Origin: Butyricicoccus_A sp963588905
Lineage (GTDB): Bacteria > Bacillota > Clostridia > Oscillospirales > Butyricicoccaceae
DNA length: 64,000 nucleotides
Direction of reading: 5' to 3'
NCBI GenBank assembly: GCA_963588905.1
Contig: CAVAJF010000022.1
Span: 9,625-73,624 of the forward strand
Below, piece by piece: positions 25,370 through 34,081 of this stretch. Position numbers and translations under genes: made by a program. Within the stretch, counting starts at the first letter, position 1; each line of letters opens with the position of its first letter. A model generated the notes under the pieces. That model was not told where the DNA came from. It ran no database searches and worked only from the letters and a program-made list of their open reading frames with translations.

Positions 25370-25609
25370 TTAGTGAGAAATAATCATCGTGCCGATCTTT
25401 TCAATGAACGGCTGTGCTTGCTTCTGATCCGTGTACATTTTGACACCAATCGGCTCAGAAATCTCCAGGCCAAACAGTCCTACCAATGATTTTGCGTCTG
25501 CAACGTACCAGCCTGACGAAAGATCAATATCAAACGGCATAGCGGATGCCGCATTGTTGAGTAGGGTCAAATCGTCAGGTTTGCTGAGCTTAATCTGTAG
25601 TTTAACCAT
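25370..25609 (-). CDS. HPr-like protein without the phosphorylatable histidine
   Basis: 79 residues with the size and pattern of the PTS phosphocarrier HPr. The middle part SSGWYVADAKSLVGLFGLEIS matches the HPr region around regulatory Ser46 (AKSLVGL). The active-site His15 with its arginine is absent: the region around residues 12-18 reads DDLTLLN. It thus cannot carry phosphate for sugar transport in the usual way and, like Crh of Bacillus, may act only in regulation. A GAGGAG site precedes the ATG. Confidence 0.82.
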   Translation of the reverse strand: MVKLQIKLSKPDDLTLLNNAASAMPFDIDLSSGWYVADAKSLVGLFGLEISEPIGVKMYTDQKQAQPFIEKIGTMIISH

Positions 25610-25744
25610 TTTTTCTCCTCTCCCGCAGTTGTAACTCTCTGTAAAATTTATTATAATGTCCTTTGTGAATTGTTTCTATAATTTTAACGAAAAATTCACA
25701 CGATTTTTACATTTTGACGGCACGCCGTCATCGGAGGAACACTT

Positions 25745-27031
25745 ATGAAATTTTGCTTTGCAACACTTGGCTGCAAGGTCAATCAATTTGAAACGCAGGC
25801 GCTCGCGCAGCTCGCCCAACAGCGCGGCCATGTTCTCGCGGATACACAGGCGGATGTCTGTATCATCAACACTTGCACCGTCACCTCGTCCGGCGACCAC
25901 AAGACTCTGCGCGTTTTACATAAACTGCAAAAAGAGAATCCCAACGCGATTGTCGCGCTGTGCGGCTGCTTCGCGCAAACCGAGCCGGAAAAGGCATCCG
26001 CCATCGACGGCGTGCAAATTGTCTGCGGCACATCCGACCGCGCCGCCGTATTAGATCTATGCGAACAGGCCGTGCGCGACCACAAAGCTGTCTGCACCGT
26101 GACGGACAACCGACAGCGGCAGGCATTCGAGGAACTTCCCGCCGGCATTCTGCCCGGTCACACCCGTGCCCTGCTCAAGGTACAGGACGGCTGCGACAAT
26201 TACTGTACGTACTGTATTATCCCCTATGCCCGCGGCCATGTGCGCTCTCTGCCCTTGGCAGACGCCGTCCGTCAGGCGCAGCAACTTGCTGCATCCGGCG
26301 TCAAGGAAATCGTTGTGACCGGCATTGAAATCGCCAGCTATGGACGCGATTTACCGGACAAGCCAAATCTTACTGACCTCATGGAACAGTTGTGCACAGC
26401 CGCACCCAATGTGCGTTTCCGCCTCGGCTCACTGGAACCGCGGTTCATCACGGATGCCTTTTGTGAACGGCTCCAGCGATTTTCCAATCTCGCGCAGCAC
26501 TTTCATCTGTCGCTGCAGTCCGGCTGTGATGCAACGCTGCATCGGATGCACCGCCGCTATACCACCGCACAGTTTCTCGCTGTTGTCGAGCGGCTTCGCG
26601 CGGCATTTCCGACCTGTTCCATCACCACAGATGTGATTACCGGTTTTCCTGGCGAGACCGAACAGGAATTTGCACAGACCATGGATTTTCTCAAAACTTG
26701 TGCCTTTGCGTCCATTCACGTCTTTCCGTATTCCGAGCGCAGCGGCACGCCAGCGGCTTCGATGCCCAATTCCGTTCCGCCGCAGATTCGTGCCCAGCGC
26801 GCCAATGCCGTGCGCGATTTGGCGGCACAGCTGTCACAAGATTTTTTGCAGCCGTTTATCGGCAAGACAATCTCCGTCATCTTAGAGCATGGCAGAAAAG
26901 AATCGCAGCCCGCTCACGGTACATGGCATTTTTCCGTTCAGCTCCCGCCGAATACCGGAAAGCAAGGCGACATTTGTCAGGTCAAATTGACCGGCATCAC
27001 AAAAAACGGTATGATCGCAGAAAAAGTATAA
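25745..27031 (+). CDS. mtaB: tRNA t6A37 methylthiotransferase MtaB
   Basis: 428 residues. A radical-SAM methylthiotransferase that adds a methylthio group to t6A37 in tRNAs reading ANN codons. The N-terminal UPF0004 domain has the cluster cysteines in TLGCKVNQ, INTCTVT and LCGCFAQ; the radical-SAM motif CDNYCTYC is at about residues 155-162; a TRAM-like domain ends the protein. The start KFCFATLGCKVNQFETQ is typical of MtaB rather than MiaB. GGAGG lies before the ATG. Confidence 0.93.
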   Translation: MKFCFATLGCKVNQFETQALAQLAQQRGHVLADTQADVCIINTCTVTSSGDHKTLRVLHKLQKENPNAIVALCGCFAQTEPEKASAIDGVQIVCGTSDRAAVLDLCEQAVRDHKAVCTVTDNRQRQAFEELPAGILPGHTRALLKVQDGCDNYCTYCIIPYARGHVRSLPLADAVRQAQQLAASGVKEIVVTGIEIASYGRDLPDKPNLTDLMEQLCTAAPNVRFRLGSLEPRFITDAFCERLQRFSNLAQHFHLSLQSGCDATLHRMHRRYTTAQFLAVVERLRAAFPTCSITTDVITGFPGETEQEFAQTMDFLKTCAFASIHVFPYSERSGTPAASMPNSVPPQIRAQRANAVRDLAAQLSQDFLQPFIGKTISVILEHGRKESQPAHGTWHFSVQLPPNTGKQGDICQVKLTGITKNGMIAEKV

Positions 27032-27040
27032 ACAGACAGC

Positions 27041-27071
27041 AAAACTGGGAAGTGCAAGGCTTCCCAGTTTT
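27041..27071. terminator. Bidirectional terminator mtaB/rarA
   Basis: AAAACTGGGAAG (27041-27052) pairs perfectly with CTTCCCAGTTTT (27060-27071). Confidence 0.85.
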
Positions 27072-27075
27072 ATTT

Positions 27076-28320
27076 CTATTGTTTTTTGATATTGTCCCAA
27101 TACGCCTTTGCTTTTTGTTCCAGCTTATTGTCTCCGTAGATATAATACTGCGCGTCCTTGATGGTATCCGGCAGATACTGCTGCTGTACCCAATGGTTGG
27201 GGTAACTGTGCGGATACTGATACGTCAGACCGCGTCCCAGCTTCTTGGCTCCGGAATAATGACAGTCTTTCAAATGCGCGGGAATATCGCCGGATTTTCC
27301 CGCGCGAATATCCGCCAGTGCCGCGTCAATCGCCTCAATGCCGCTATTGGATTTCGGGGAAGTCGCAAGTAAAATCGCCGCATCGGACAGCGGAATGCGT
27401 GCCTCCGGCAAACCGAGCTGATTGGCCATATCTACACAGGATTTGACAATTGGCAGCGCCTGCGGATATGCCAGACCAATATCTTCTGCCGCGATGACCA
27501 TGAGTCTGCGGCAGGCGGAAATCAAATCGCCGGATTCCAGCAATCGCGCCAGATAATGAACGGCAGCATCTGGATCTGAGCCGCGAATGGACTTTTGCAG
27601 ACCGGACAAAATATCATAATGCTGGTCACCGTCGCGGTCATAGCGCATACTCGAACGCTGTGCCGCCTGCTGGGCATCCTCCATAGTTACGGTTTTGTTC
27701 TGTGCCGCCTGTGCGAGCAGTTCCACAGCATTGATGGCTTTTCGCACATCGCCGCCGCACGCCGTCGCAATGTATGTGCAAACCTCTTCCGGCACGGACA
27801 GCGAAGCATCCGCCAATGTAAAGGCTCTGCGCACGGCAGGCTGAATATCCGCCGCTTCGATCGGCTTGAATTCAAAGACCGTGCTGCGGCTCAAAATTGC
27901 ATGGAACACGTAAAAATACGGATTTTCCGTCGTCGATGCAATGAGCGTGATGCGCCCATCCTCAATAAATTCCAGCAGAGACTGCTGCTGTTTCTTGTTA
28001 AAATACTGAATCTCATCCAGATAAATGAGCGCGCCGTTCGGCGCCATCAGCGTGCCCAGCTCATCAAAAATCTTCTTGATGTCAGCAATAGATGCCGTCG
28101 TCGCGTTGAGCCGATACAGCTTGCGCTCAGTCTGTGCTGCGATAATAGAGGCAACCGTCGTCTTTCCCACACCGGACGGGCCGTAAAAAATCATGTTTGG
28201 AATACTGCCGCTCTCGATAATCCGGCGCAGCAGACCGGATTTTCCCAGAATATGCGGCTGGCCAACCACATCCGCCAGTGTGGTTGGGCGGATACGGTCG
28301 GCCAGAGGCTGAAATTTCAT
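27076..28320 (-). CDS. rarA: Replication-associated recombination protein A (AAA+ ATPase)
   Basis: 414 residues. RarA/MgsA acts at stalled replication forks. Motifs: FYGPSGVGKTTVAS (Walker A), LIYLDEIQYF (Walker B), a STTENPYF sensor 1 segment, then the helical lid and tetramerisation domain with the GLPEARIPLSDAAILLATSPKSN signature. The N-terminal RPTTLADVVGQPH is typical. It follows glyA by 13 bases on the same strand, so both are probably cotranscribed. Confidence 0.95.
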   Translation of the reverse strand: MKFQPLADRIRPTTLADVVGQPHILGKSGLLRRIIESGSIPNMIFYGPSGVGKTTVASIIAAQTERKLYRLNATTASIADIKKIFDELGTLMAPNGALIYLDEIQYFNKKQQQSLLEFIEDGRITLIASTTENPYFYVFHAILSRSTVFEFKPIEAADIQPAVRRAFTLADASLSVPEEVCTYIATACGGDVRKAINAVELLAQAAQNKTVTMEDAQQAAQRSSMRYDRDGDQHYDILSGLQKSIRGSDPDAAVHYLARLLESGDLISACRRLMVIAAEDIGLAYPQALPIVKSCVDMANQLGLPEARIPLSDAAILLATSPKSNSGIEAIDAALADIRAGKSGDIPAHLKDCHYSGAKKLGRGLTYQYPHSYPNHWVQQQYLPDTIKDAQYYIYGDNKLEQKAKAYWDNIKKQ

Positions 28321-28333
28321 CTTGTTCTTCTAT

Positions 28334-29590
28334 TTAGTACAGCGGGAACTGCTTGCAGATCTCTTCAACGCCAGCGCGGATTGCGTCAGCCTTGTTGTCG
28401 AAGTCAAAGATTGCGTCAGCGATAAAGCCTGCAATCTTGTCCATCTCCGGCTCCTTGAAGCCACGAGTGGTAACTGCCGGTGTACCCAGACGAACACCGG
28501 AGGTAACAAACGGGCTGAGCGGCTCATTCGGTACGGTGTTCTTGTTTGCGGTGATGTATACAGCGTCCAGACGGTTCTGCAGCTCCTTGCCGGTGATACC
28601 GGTGCCGCGCAGATCAACCAGCATCAGATGGTTGTCGGTGCCGCCGGATACCAGCTTGACGCCGCGCTTGGTCAGACCTTCTGCCAGAGCCTGTGCATTC
28701 TTGCGGATCTGTACCTGATATTCCTTGAATTCCGGCTTGAGTGCTTCACCGAAGCAAACAGCCTTTGCAGCGATGATATGCATGAGCGGGCCACCCTGGG
28801 TGCCCGGGAAGATTGCAGAGTTCAGCTTCTTTGCCAGTGCCTCATCATTGGTCAGGATGCAGCCGCCGCGCGGGCCACGCAGGGTCTTATGTGTTGTGGT
28901 AGTTACAACATCTGCGTACTCCATCGGATTCTGATGCTCGCCTGCTGCAACCAGGCCAGCGATATGTGCCATATCTACGAACAGATATGCGCCGACTTCC
29001 TTTGCAATCTCTGCAAACTTGTCGAAATGAATGGCACGCGGATAAGCGGATGCGCCTGCGATAATCATCTTCGGCTTGTGCTCCAGTGCCTTCTTGCGAA
29101 CATCCTCGTAGTCGATGTAACCGTCATCGTCTACACCGTAAGCCACAATATTGTACAGCTTACCGGACTGGTTCGCCGGAGAGCCATGGGTCAGATGACC
29201 GCCGTTGTCCAGGCTCATGCCCAGAACGGTGTCGCCCGGCTGACACAGTGCCTGATACACTGCCATGTTTGCCTGTGCACCGGAGTGCGGCTGTACATTG
29301 GCATACTTTGCGCCAAACAGCTTGCATACGCGCTCGATTGCCAGATTCTCTGCAATGTCAACACATTCGCAACCGCCGTAGTAGCGCTTGCCCGGATAAC
29401 CTTCTGCGTACTTGTTGGTCAGAACGGTACCCATAGCAGCCATAACGGTCGGGGATACAATGTTCTCGGATGCGATCAGCTCAATGTTGCGGCACTGACG
29501 GTCGTACTCCTTGCGAACTGCTTCGCCCAGTTCCGGGTCCATGCTGGTGATAAAAGAAATGTTCTCTTCAATTCTCTGTTTTTCTGCCAT
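28334..29590 (-). CDS. glyA: Serine hydroxymethyltransferase
   Basis: 418 residues from the ATG at 29590 (GGAGG 10 bases upstream). A PLP enzyme that interconverts serine and glycine with tetrahydrofolate. Visible: IELIASENIVSP near the start, the PLP lysine in TTTTHKTLRGPRGG, and GGTDNHLMLVDL. Residues before this Met in the longer frame lack the family's sequence. No glycine riboswitch is visible in its short leader. Confidence 0.96.
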   Translation of the reverse strand: MAEKQRIEENISFITSMDPELGEAVRKEYDRQCRNIELIASENIVSPTVMAAMGTVLTNKYAEGYPGKRYYGGCECVDIAENLAIERVCKLFGAKYANVQPHSGAQANMAVYQALCQPGDTVLGMSLDNGGHLTHGSPANQSGKLYNIVAYGVDDDGYIDYEDVRKKALEHKPKMIIAGASAYPRAIHFDKFAEIAKEVGAYLFVDMAHIAGLVAAGEHQNPMEYADVVTTTTHKTLRGPRGGCILTNDEALAKKLNSAIFPGTQGGPLMHIIAAKAVCFGEALKPEFKEYQVQIRKNAQALAEGLTKRGVKLVSGGTDNHLMLVDLRGTGITGKELQNRLDAVYITANKNTVPNEPLSPFVTSGVRLGTPAVTTRGFKEPEMDKIAGFIADAIFDFDNKADAIRAGVEEICKQFPLY

Positions 29591-29667
29591 CGTCTGAAAT
29601 CCTCCATGTTCAACATTACAGTATGAATTACACAAACAATCAGCTGTTTTTTCTTGTGTTAATTCTA

Positions 29668-29696
29668 ATTAAAGCAGGATTCCCTATCTTTTGCAA
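29668..29696 (-). promoter_or_regulatory. glyA-rarA promoter
   Basis: On the - strand TTGCAA (29696-29691) and TTTAAT (29673-29668), 17-base spacer. Confidence 0.55.
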
Positions 29697-29780
29697 GACA
29701 GTTTTTCATGAATTTCATTTTTTCCGCTTCCTGCATCAAAATTTGTAAGATTTACCTGATTTTTTGTGCATTATTTGTGT

Positions 29781-29786
29781 TATAAT
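29781..29786 (+). promoter_or_regulatory. -10 box upstream of nth
   Basis: TATAAT 61 bases before the nth ATG; the -35 region is not recognisable. The rest of the glyA-nth gap (29591-29846) is AT-rich and shows nothing else. Confidence 0.45.
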
Positions 29787-29846
29787 GACAGGAGACTTTA
29801 GCGCGTCATAATTTTTGACGTAAAACCACCAAAAGGAGCTGATTTC

Positions 29847-30485
29847 ATGCTGACACCAGAACAGCGCGCGCGCGCCGCTGTAGAGCGCTTGGAGCAGGAG
29901 TATCCCGATGCCATCTGTGCGCTGCAATATACTAAGGACTATGAACTGTTATTCGCCACTCGTCTGTCGGCTCAATGTACAGATAAGCGCGTAAACATCA
30001 TCACCAAGGATTTATACGCCAAATTTCCAACCCTGGAATCCTTTGCCCTCGCGACGGAGGGCGAGATTGAACAGATCATCCGCCCGTGCGGACTCGGCAA
30101 TTCCAAAGCGCGGGATATTCACGCCGCCGCGGTCTATCTGCTGGAAGTACATAACGGCAAAGTGCCCGGCACGATGAAGGAACTGCTCAAGATTCCTGGC
30201 GTCGGACGAAAGACCGCCAATCTGATTCTCGGTGATTTATATCATCAGCCCGCCATTGTCACGGACACGCATTGTATCCGCCTCGCCAATCGCATCGGAT
30301 TGGTTGACGGCATCAAAGAGCCGGCAAAGGTGGAAAAGGCACTGCGGCCGCTCATTCCGCCGGAGAAATCCAGTGATTTCTGTCATCGGCTCGTGCTGCA
30401 CGGCAGAGAGGTCTGCACCGCGCGCAAGCCATACTGCGAGCGCTGCTGTCTCAAAGACATCTGCAAAACCGGCAGCGAGCAATAA
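29847..30485 (+). CDS. nth: Endonuclease III
   Basis: 212 residues. A DNA glycosylase/AP lyase that removes oxidised pyrimidines. It has the helix-hairpin-helix LLKIPGVGRKTANLILG with the catalytic Lys, the catalytic Asp in VTDTHC, and the C-terminal 4Fe-4S motif C-x6-C-x2-C-x5-C (CTARKPYCERCCLKDIC). AAGGAG precedes the ATG. Confidence 0.95.
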   Translation: MLTPEQRARAAVERLEQEYPDAICALQYTKDYELLFATRLSAQCTDKRVNIITKDLYAKFPTLESFALATEGEIEQIIRPCGLGNSKARDIHAAAVYLLEVHNGKVPGTMKELLKIPGVGRKTANLILGDLYHQPAIVTDTHCIRLANRIGLVDGIKEPAKVEKALRPLIPPEKSSDFCHRLVLHGREVCTARKPYCERCCLKDICKTGSEQ

Positions 30486-30490
30486 CCAAC

Positions 30491-30524
30491 AAAAAGAGGA
30501 TTGGCAAAAACCAATCCTCTTTTT
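30491..30524. terminator. Bidirectional terminator nth/coaX
   Basis: A perfect 14-bp stem (30491-30504 with 30511-30524) around CAAAAA, T-rich on both strands. Confidence 0.88.
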
Positions 30525-30534
30525 GCCTATGTAC

Positions 30535-31371
30535 TCACATCTGAGTGTCCAGCTCTTCTTCTACCGAGACAACCAGCGGGCCAATCGGTTCGAGCGCATC
30601 AAACTTTTCCTTGTTTGCCTCATAAATCATGCGCAGACCAGTCAGCGTCAAATTGGCGTCCACGTCCGTAATGGTGTCACAATATTCTGCCATCATGCGA
30701 CCCATGCCGCCGGTTGCAACTACGCGGCAATTGCCGTTGATTTCCGCCTTCATCTCATGCACAATGCCCTGAATCGCACCGGCATAGCCGCGCACAGCGC
30801 CCGACTGCATACTCATGACTGTATTCGTGCCGATTGCCTTCTCCGGCCGCACAATGTCCACGCGAGGCAGCTTCGAGGCCTTCTGGAACAGAGCTTCCAT
30901 GGCAACCTTGATGCCCGGGAAGATGGCACCGCCGCAGTACGCACCGGTCTCATCAATGACATCAAAGGTTGTCGCGGTGCCAATATCAATGATGATAAGC
31001 GGCGCACCGTATTTCTGAATGGCAGAGACTGCATTGACCAGGCGATCAATGCCGACCTCACGCGGATTGTCGTATCGGTTGACCAAACCGGTATCCACGT
31101 CTTTGCCGACAATCATCGGGCGCACACCGATGTACTTGCGAATCGCATTGATGAGCGTATACATAACCGGCGGCACAACCGATGCCACGATAACCGCCTT
31201 GGTGTCCTTGGTCTGCAAGCCCAAGAACGAATAATACATGTGAATTTGCATACCGATCTCATCTGACGTGCGCTCTGCCGTCGTAGACAGACGGAAGCTG
31301 CCGATCAGTTCTTTGTCTTTATAAATGCCAAAAACCGTATTGGTATTGCCTACGTCAATCGCCAATAACAT
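30535..31371 (-). CDS. coaX: Type III pantothenate kinase
   Basis: 278 residues. Phosphorylates pantothenate in the first step of CoA synthesis; type III enzymes of the ASKHA fold are insensitive to CoA. Motifs: LLAIDVGNTNTVFGIY (phosphate 1), REVGIDRLVNAVSA, IIDIGTATTFDVI (phosphate 2) and the VVATGGMGRMMA segment. It lies 35 bases after the phosphodiesterase gene on the same strand with no terminator between. Confidence 0.95.
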   Translation of the reverse strand: MLLAIDVGNTNTVFGIYKDKELIGSFRLSTTAERTSDEIGMQIHMYYSFLGLQTKDTKAVIVASVVPPVMYTLINAIRKYIGVRPMIVGKDVDTGLVNRYDNPREVGIDRLVNAVSAIQKYGAPLIIIDIGTATTFDVIDETGAYCGGAIFPGIKVAMEALFQKASKLPRVDIVRPEKAIGTNTVMSMQSGAVRGYAGAIQGIVHEMKAEINGNCRVVATGGMGRMMAEYCDTITDVDANLTLTGLRMIYEANKEKFDALEPIGPLVVSVEEELDTQM

Positions 31372-31406
31372 ATTTCATTCCTCTTCTTTCCTAACGGTTC
31401 CTGTGC

Positions 31407-31916
31407 TCAAAGCCAGAGCCGTTTCTTCTTTGTATTTTTCAAATAAACCAGCTCGGATTCTATCGTATCGCCCTGAATCGTAAGCCGCAAATAAGACGGC
31501 GGCTGCGCTGTGTAGGGCATACTGATGCTGCCCGGATTTGCCACGAGAACGCCGTCTTCTTGATGGATTTCCGCCCGATGCGTGTGTCCGTACAGAGCAA
31601 CTTGACAGTTTTCTGCTCGTGCCGCCTCGGCAAGCCGTTTGGTATCGCGCCGCACACCGTACAAGTGTCCGTGCGTCAAGAACAATCTCACATGTTCTGC
31701 CGGGACAACCAAGCTGTTCGGCGTCTCATCGTCTCCCCAATCGTTATTGCCGCGCACGTTATACACGGGCAGTTCCGGATATACAAAATGGATGTCTTCC
31801 ACATCGCTCACCAGATCCCCCAGATGCGCAACCGCATCCGGCTTTTCTTCGTCGATCAGAGCGAGCATGTCCGTGATATTGGCACGATGTGAATCGGAAA
31901 ATACGAGCAATTTCAT
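31407..31916 (-). CDS. YfcE/MJ0936-type metallophosphoesterase
   Basis: 169 residues from the ATG at 31916. Metal-binding motifs are all present: VFSDSHR, AHLGDLVSD, VRGNNDW, LTHGHLYG and YGHTHRAEI. Family members hydrolyse phosphodiesters in vitro; the natural substrate is unknown. The ribosome binding site is weak (GGGG). An in-frame start at 31994 is less likely because the promoter predicted here would place its RNA start inside that extension. Confidence 0.9.
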   Translation of the reverse strand: MKLLVFSDSHRANITDMLALIDEEKPDAVAHLGDLVSDVEDIHFVYPELPVYNVRGNNDWGDDETPNSLVVPAEHVRLFLTHGHLYGVRRDTKRLAEAARAENCQVALYGHTHRAEIHQEDGVLVANPGSISMPYTAQPPSYLRLTIQGDTIESELVYLKNTKKKRLWL

Positions 31917-31952
31917 CTTTCGTTCCCCCGTAGCCTGATAGTGTCTTTCATG

Positions 31953-31981
31953 ACTATACACTATTTTTTCCAGAAAGTCAA
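31953..31981 (-). promoter_or_regulatory. Promoter of the phosphoesterase-coaX unit
   Basis: On the - strand TTGACT (31981-31976) and TATAGT (31958-31953) with a 17-base spacer. Confidence 0.7.
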
Positions 31982-32043
31982 AGAACAATTCCACCTGCTC
32001 GTGCGTATACTACATTGAACCCAATCCAGCAGGAGGTATTTTT

Positions 32044-32319
32044 ATGCAGCAGAAAGATATGGAGGCTTTGCTTCGGCAATTTTCCCAGCAATCCGGTGAC
32101 GCCGCAGCGGCTGCCCGCCTCAAAGCAACCATGCAGGCACCGCAAAACCAACGCGCCGCGCAGACAATTCTCAAGCAGCATAGTGCCAGCTTGGAGCAGG
32201 CCATGCAGCACATGCAGGCAGGTGACACAGAAGGTGCCAAGCAAATCATTCAGCGCACGATGCAGACGCCGGAAGGTGCTCAGCTCGCTCAGCAAATCGC
32301 CCGCCTGATGGGACGGTGA
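32044..32319 (+). CDS. Small Gln/Ala-rich helical protein, unknown
   Basis: 91 residues, very rich in Gln and Ala, predicted all-helical, no Cys, no membrane segment. AGGAGG lies 9 bases before the ATG, so translation is likely. First of three tightly spaced small genes. I recognise no characterised family. Confidence 0.75.
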   Translation: MQQKDMEALLRQFSQQSGDAAAAARLKATMQAPQNQRAAQTILKQHSASLEQAMQHMQAGDTEGAKQIIQRTMQTPEGAQLAQQIARLMGR

Positions 32320-32325
32320 CGCCGC

Positions 32326-32631
32326 TTGGAACCCGCTGATCTGTTATCCAATCTGTTTCAAGATCCTGAGGCTATGCAAAAGCTGTCCGGTATGGCAGCG
32401 GAGCTGATGCATGGCACCTCTGCCTCATCAGATCTATCCGCAGGGGATGCCGCACCTCCGCGCCGTGCCAATGCATCCCGCGCGGAACTATTACATGCTC
32501 TGCGTCCGTTTCTGTCTGAAGAAACCTGCACGCAGATTGCCCACGCCGAACGCATCCTCTCCATGGCTCGAATGGCAAAAACAGCCGCCCGGCAGTTTCT
32601 TCCGCCGGACGGCCGCACAAAGGAGATCTAA
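32326..32631 (+). CDS. Small helical protein, unknown (TTG start)
   Basis: 101 residues from TTG 32326, 6 bases after the previous stop, with only a weak GGACGG site. Two helical parts (about 1-28 and 50-92) flank a low-complexity Ser/Ala linker. The segment LLHALRPFLSEETCTQIAHAERILSMARMA looks like a folded helical hairpin. It shares spacing and strand with its neighbours and is probably functionally linked to them. Confidence 0.7.
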   Translation: MEPADLLSNLFQDPEAMQKLSGMAAELMHGTSASSDLSAGDAAPPRRANASRAELLHALRPFLSEETCTQIAHAERILSMARMAKTAARQFLPPDGRTKEI

Positions 32632-32634
32632 GAT

Positions 32635-32904
32635 ATGTACAACAAATATTTGCAAGCTGCCTGCCCGCCGCCGGACGCGCCGTCTCCTCCGCCACCGCCG
32701 TGTCCGCCGCCCAAGCAGCAGGAATCCGGCAGTATTTTTTCCTCTCTGGGAAATCTGTTTGGCAAAGAGGGCGGTCTGAGTCGTTTGTTCGAGCAGGACA
32801 CCCTTCTCGTTTTGCTTATTTTATATTTTCTTCTCAAGGACGAGGACGGCATCGATCACGACTTGCTGCTGCTCGCAGGCATTTTCCTGCTCATCGGCCT
32901 ATAG
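32635..32904 (+). CDS. Small proline-rich protein with C-terminal membrane segment
   Basis: 89 residues; AAAGGAG precedes the ATG. Residues 10-28 are mostly proline with two cysteines; a short helix follows (about 33-55), and the end has two hydrophobic stretches (LLVLLILYFLL, LLLLAGIFLLIGL) split by an acidic KDEDGIDHD. It may be a tail-anchored or hairpin membrane protein. The trio has the feel of envelope or spore-associated genes, but this is a guess. Its stop is 2 bases from the convergent cbiC stop. Confidence 0.75.
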   Translation: MYNKYLQAACPPPDAPSPPPPPCPPPKQQESGSIFSSLGNLFGKEGGLSRLFEQDTLLVLLILYFLLKDEDGIDHDLLLLAGIFLLIGL

Positions 32905-32906
32905 AC

Positions 32907-33545
32907 TCAAAAGCCTTCTCGATGCACGAGCTGATACAGCAGCGCATTGACAATCGCCGCCGCAACATTGCTGCCGCCCTTTCGTCCGCGCGCGACGATA
33001 TGCGGTGCGGAAGACTGAAGAATTAGTTCCTTCGACTCCACGACATTGACGAAACCAACCGGCACACCGATAATCAACTCCGGTTTTAACTGTTGTTCTC
33101 TCATCAGACGATCCAATTCAATCAGTGCTGTCGGCGCATTGCCGATGGCAAAAATCACCGGTACATCCAATTGGGCGGCGCGTTCCATCGAGACCGTGGA
33201 GCGCGTCACGCCGCGCTTTTTCGCTTCTTCCGCAACATCCGGGTCCGCGACAAAGCAATGTACCTCTCCGCCGAATTTTGCCAGTGTCTTTTTGTTGATA
33301 CCCGCCTTGACCATATTGGTATCTGTGACGATATGTGCGCCGCGCCGAATGGCCTCCAGCGCGTGCGGTACTACACCCTCGGAAAAGACCAGATTGTCTG
33401 CGTAATCAAAGTCCGCCGAGGTATGAATGACACGCTTGACAACCAAGCCAATCTCTTCCGGAAAAACGCGGTCACCCAGTTCTTCTGTGATGATAGCAAA
33501 GCTGCGCTTTTCAATCTCTGCCGGTTTGATAATTTCAAAATCCAT
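32907..33545 (-). CDS. cbiC: Cobalt-precorrin-8 methylmutase
   Basis: 212 residues from the ATG at 33545 (AGGAGAG upstream). Moves a methyl group from C11 to C12, giving cobyrinate. The catalytic His is in VIHTSADFDY (about residue 42), followed by GAHIVTDTNMVKAGI and VPVGFVNVVESKE. It is the last gene of the long cobalamin unit and runs head-on into the small-gene trio with no terminator visible between them. Confidence 0.93.
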   Translation of the reverse strand: MDFEIIKPAEIEKRSFAIITEELGDRVFPEEIGLVVKRVIHTSADFDYADNLVFSEGVVPHALEAIRRGAHIVTDTNMVKAGINKKTLAKFGGEVHCFVADPDVAEEAKKRGVTRSTVSMERAAQLDVPVIFAIGNAPTALIELDRLMREQQLKPELIIGVPVGFVNVVESKELILQSSAPHIVARGRKGGSNVAAAIVNALLYQLVHREGF

Positions 33546-33558
33546 CTGTCGCTCTCTC

Positions 33559-34080
33559 CTATCGCTCAATTCCACGGCGTGCCGCAATGCCCTTGTCATA
33601 CGGATGCCTTATTTTTTTCATCTCTGTGATATAATCCGCCAAATCCAACAGCTTCTGCGGCGGATTGCGTCCGGTCATGACAAGCTCTAACTCCGGCGGA
33701 CGGGTTTGTATCAACGATACCAGTTCATCTACATCCACCATACCGGTCGTGCACGCCGCCATAATTTCATCCAATACCAGCATCCGCAGATGTTGGGTAT
33801 CGGCAAACGCTTGCCGCAGTAATTTCGTGTGGTCGCGCTTCGCCTGTGCTTTTTCCTCCGCGTTCATCTGAAAGGTAAACTTGGTTCCCTGTTTGGCGCG
33901 AAGAAGCTCGACATTGGAAAATGTCCGCATAGCAGTCACTTCGCCACTGTCACCGCCCTTGAGAAACTGGGCAATGCGCACCTGCTCTCCGACACCTGCA
34001 CAGCGCAGCGCGAGACCAAACGCACAGGTCGTCTTTCCCTTGCCATCTCCGCAGTAAATGTGAATGAGACCGCGCTCCAT
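33559..34080 (-). CDS. cobA: Corrinoid adenosyltransferase, CobA/BtuR type
   Basis: 173 residues from the ATG at 34080 (GGAGGT upstream); upstream in-frame Met codons lie inside cbiP. Attaches the 5'-deoxyadenosyl group from ATP to Co(I) corrinoids. The P-loop is GDGKGKTTCAFG at the N-terminus; LVLDEIMAACTTGMVD and VMTGRNPP follow as in BtuR. Called btuR in many genomes, which avoids confusion with the other cobA (methyltransferase) in this cluster. Confidence 0.93.
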   Translation of the reverse strand: MERGLIHIYCGDGKGKTTCAFGLALRCAGVGEQVRIAQFLKGGDSGEVTAMRTFSNVELLRAKQGTKFTFQMNAEEKAQAKRDHTKLLRQAFADTQHLRMLVLDEIMAACTTGMVDVDELVSLIQTRPPELELVMTGRNPPQKLLDLADYITEMKKIRHPYDKGIAARRGIER

Positions 34081-34081
34081 T

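Noticed and set aside
28322..29626. 434-codon + strand frame opposite glyA
   Set aside because: Antisense shadow of glyA with unnatural composition.
29591..29670. Glycine riboswitch before glyA
   Set aside because: About 70 bases of leader without the tandem aptamer features.
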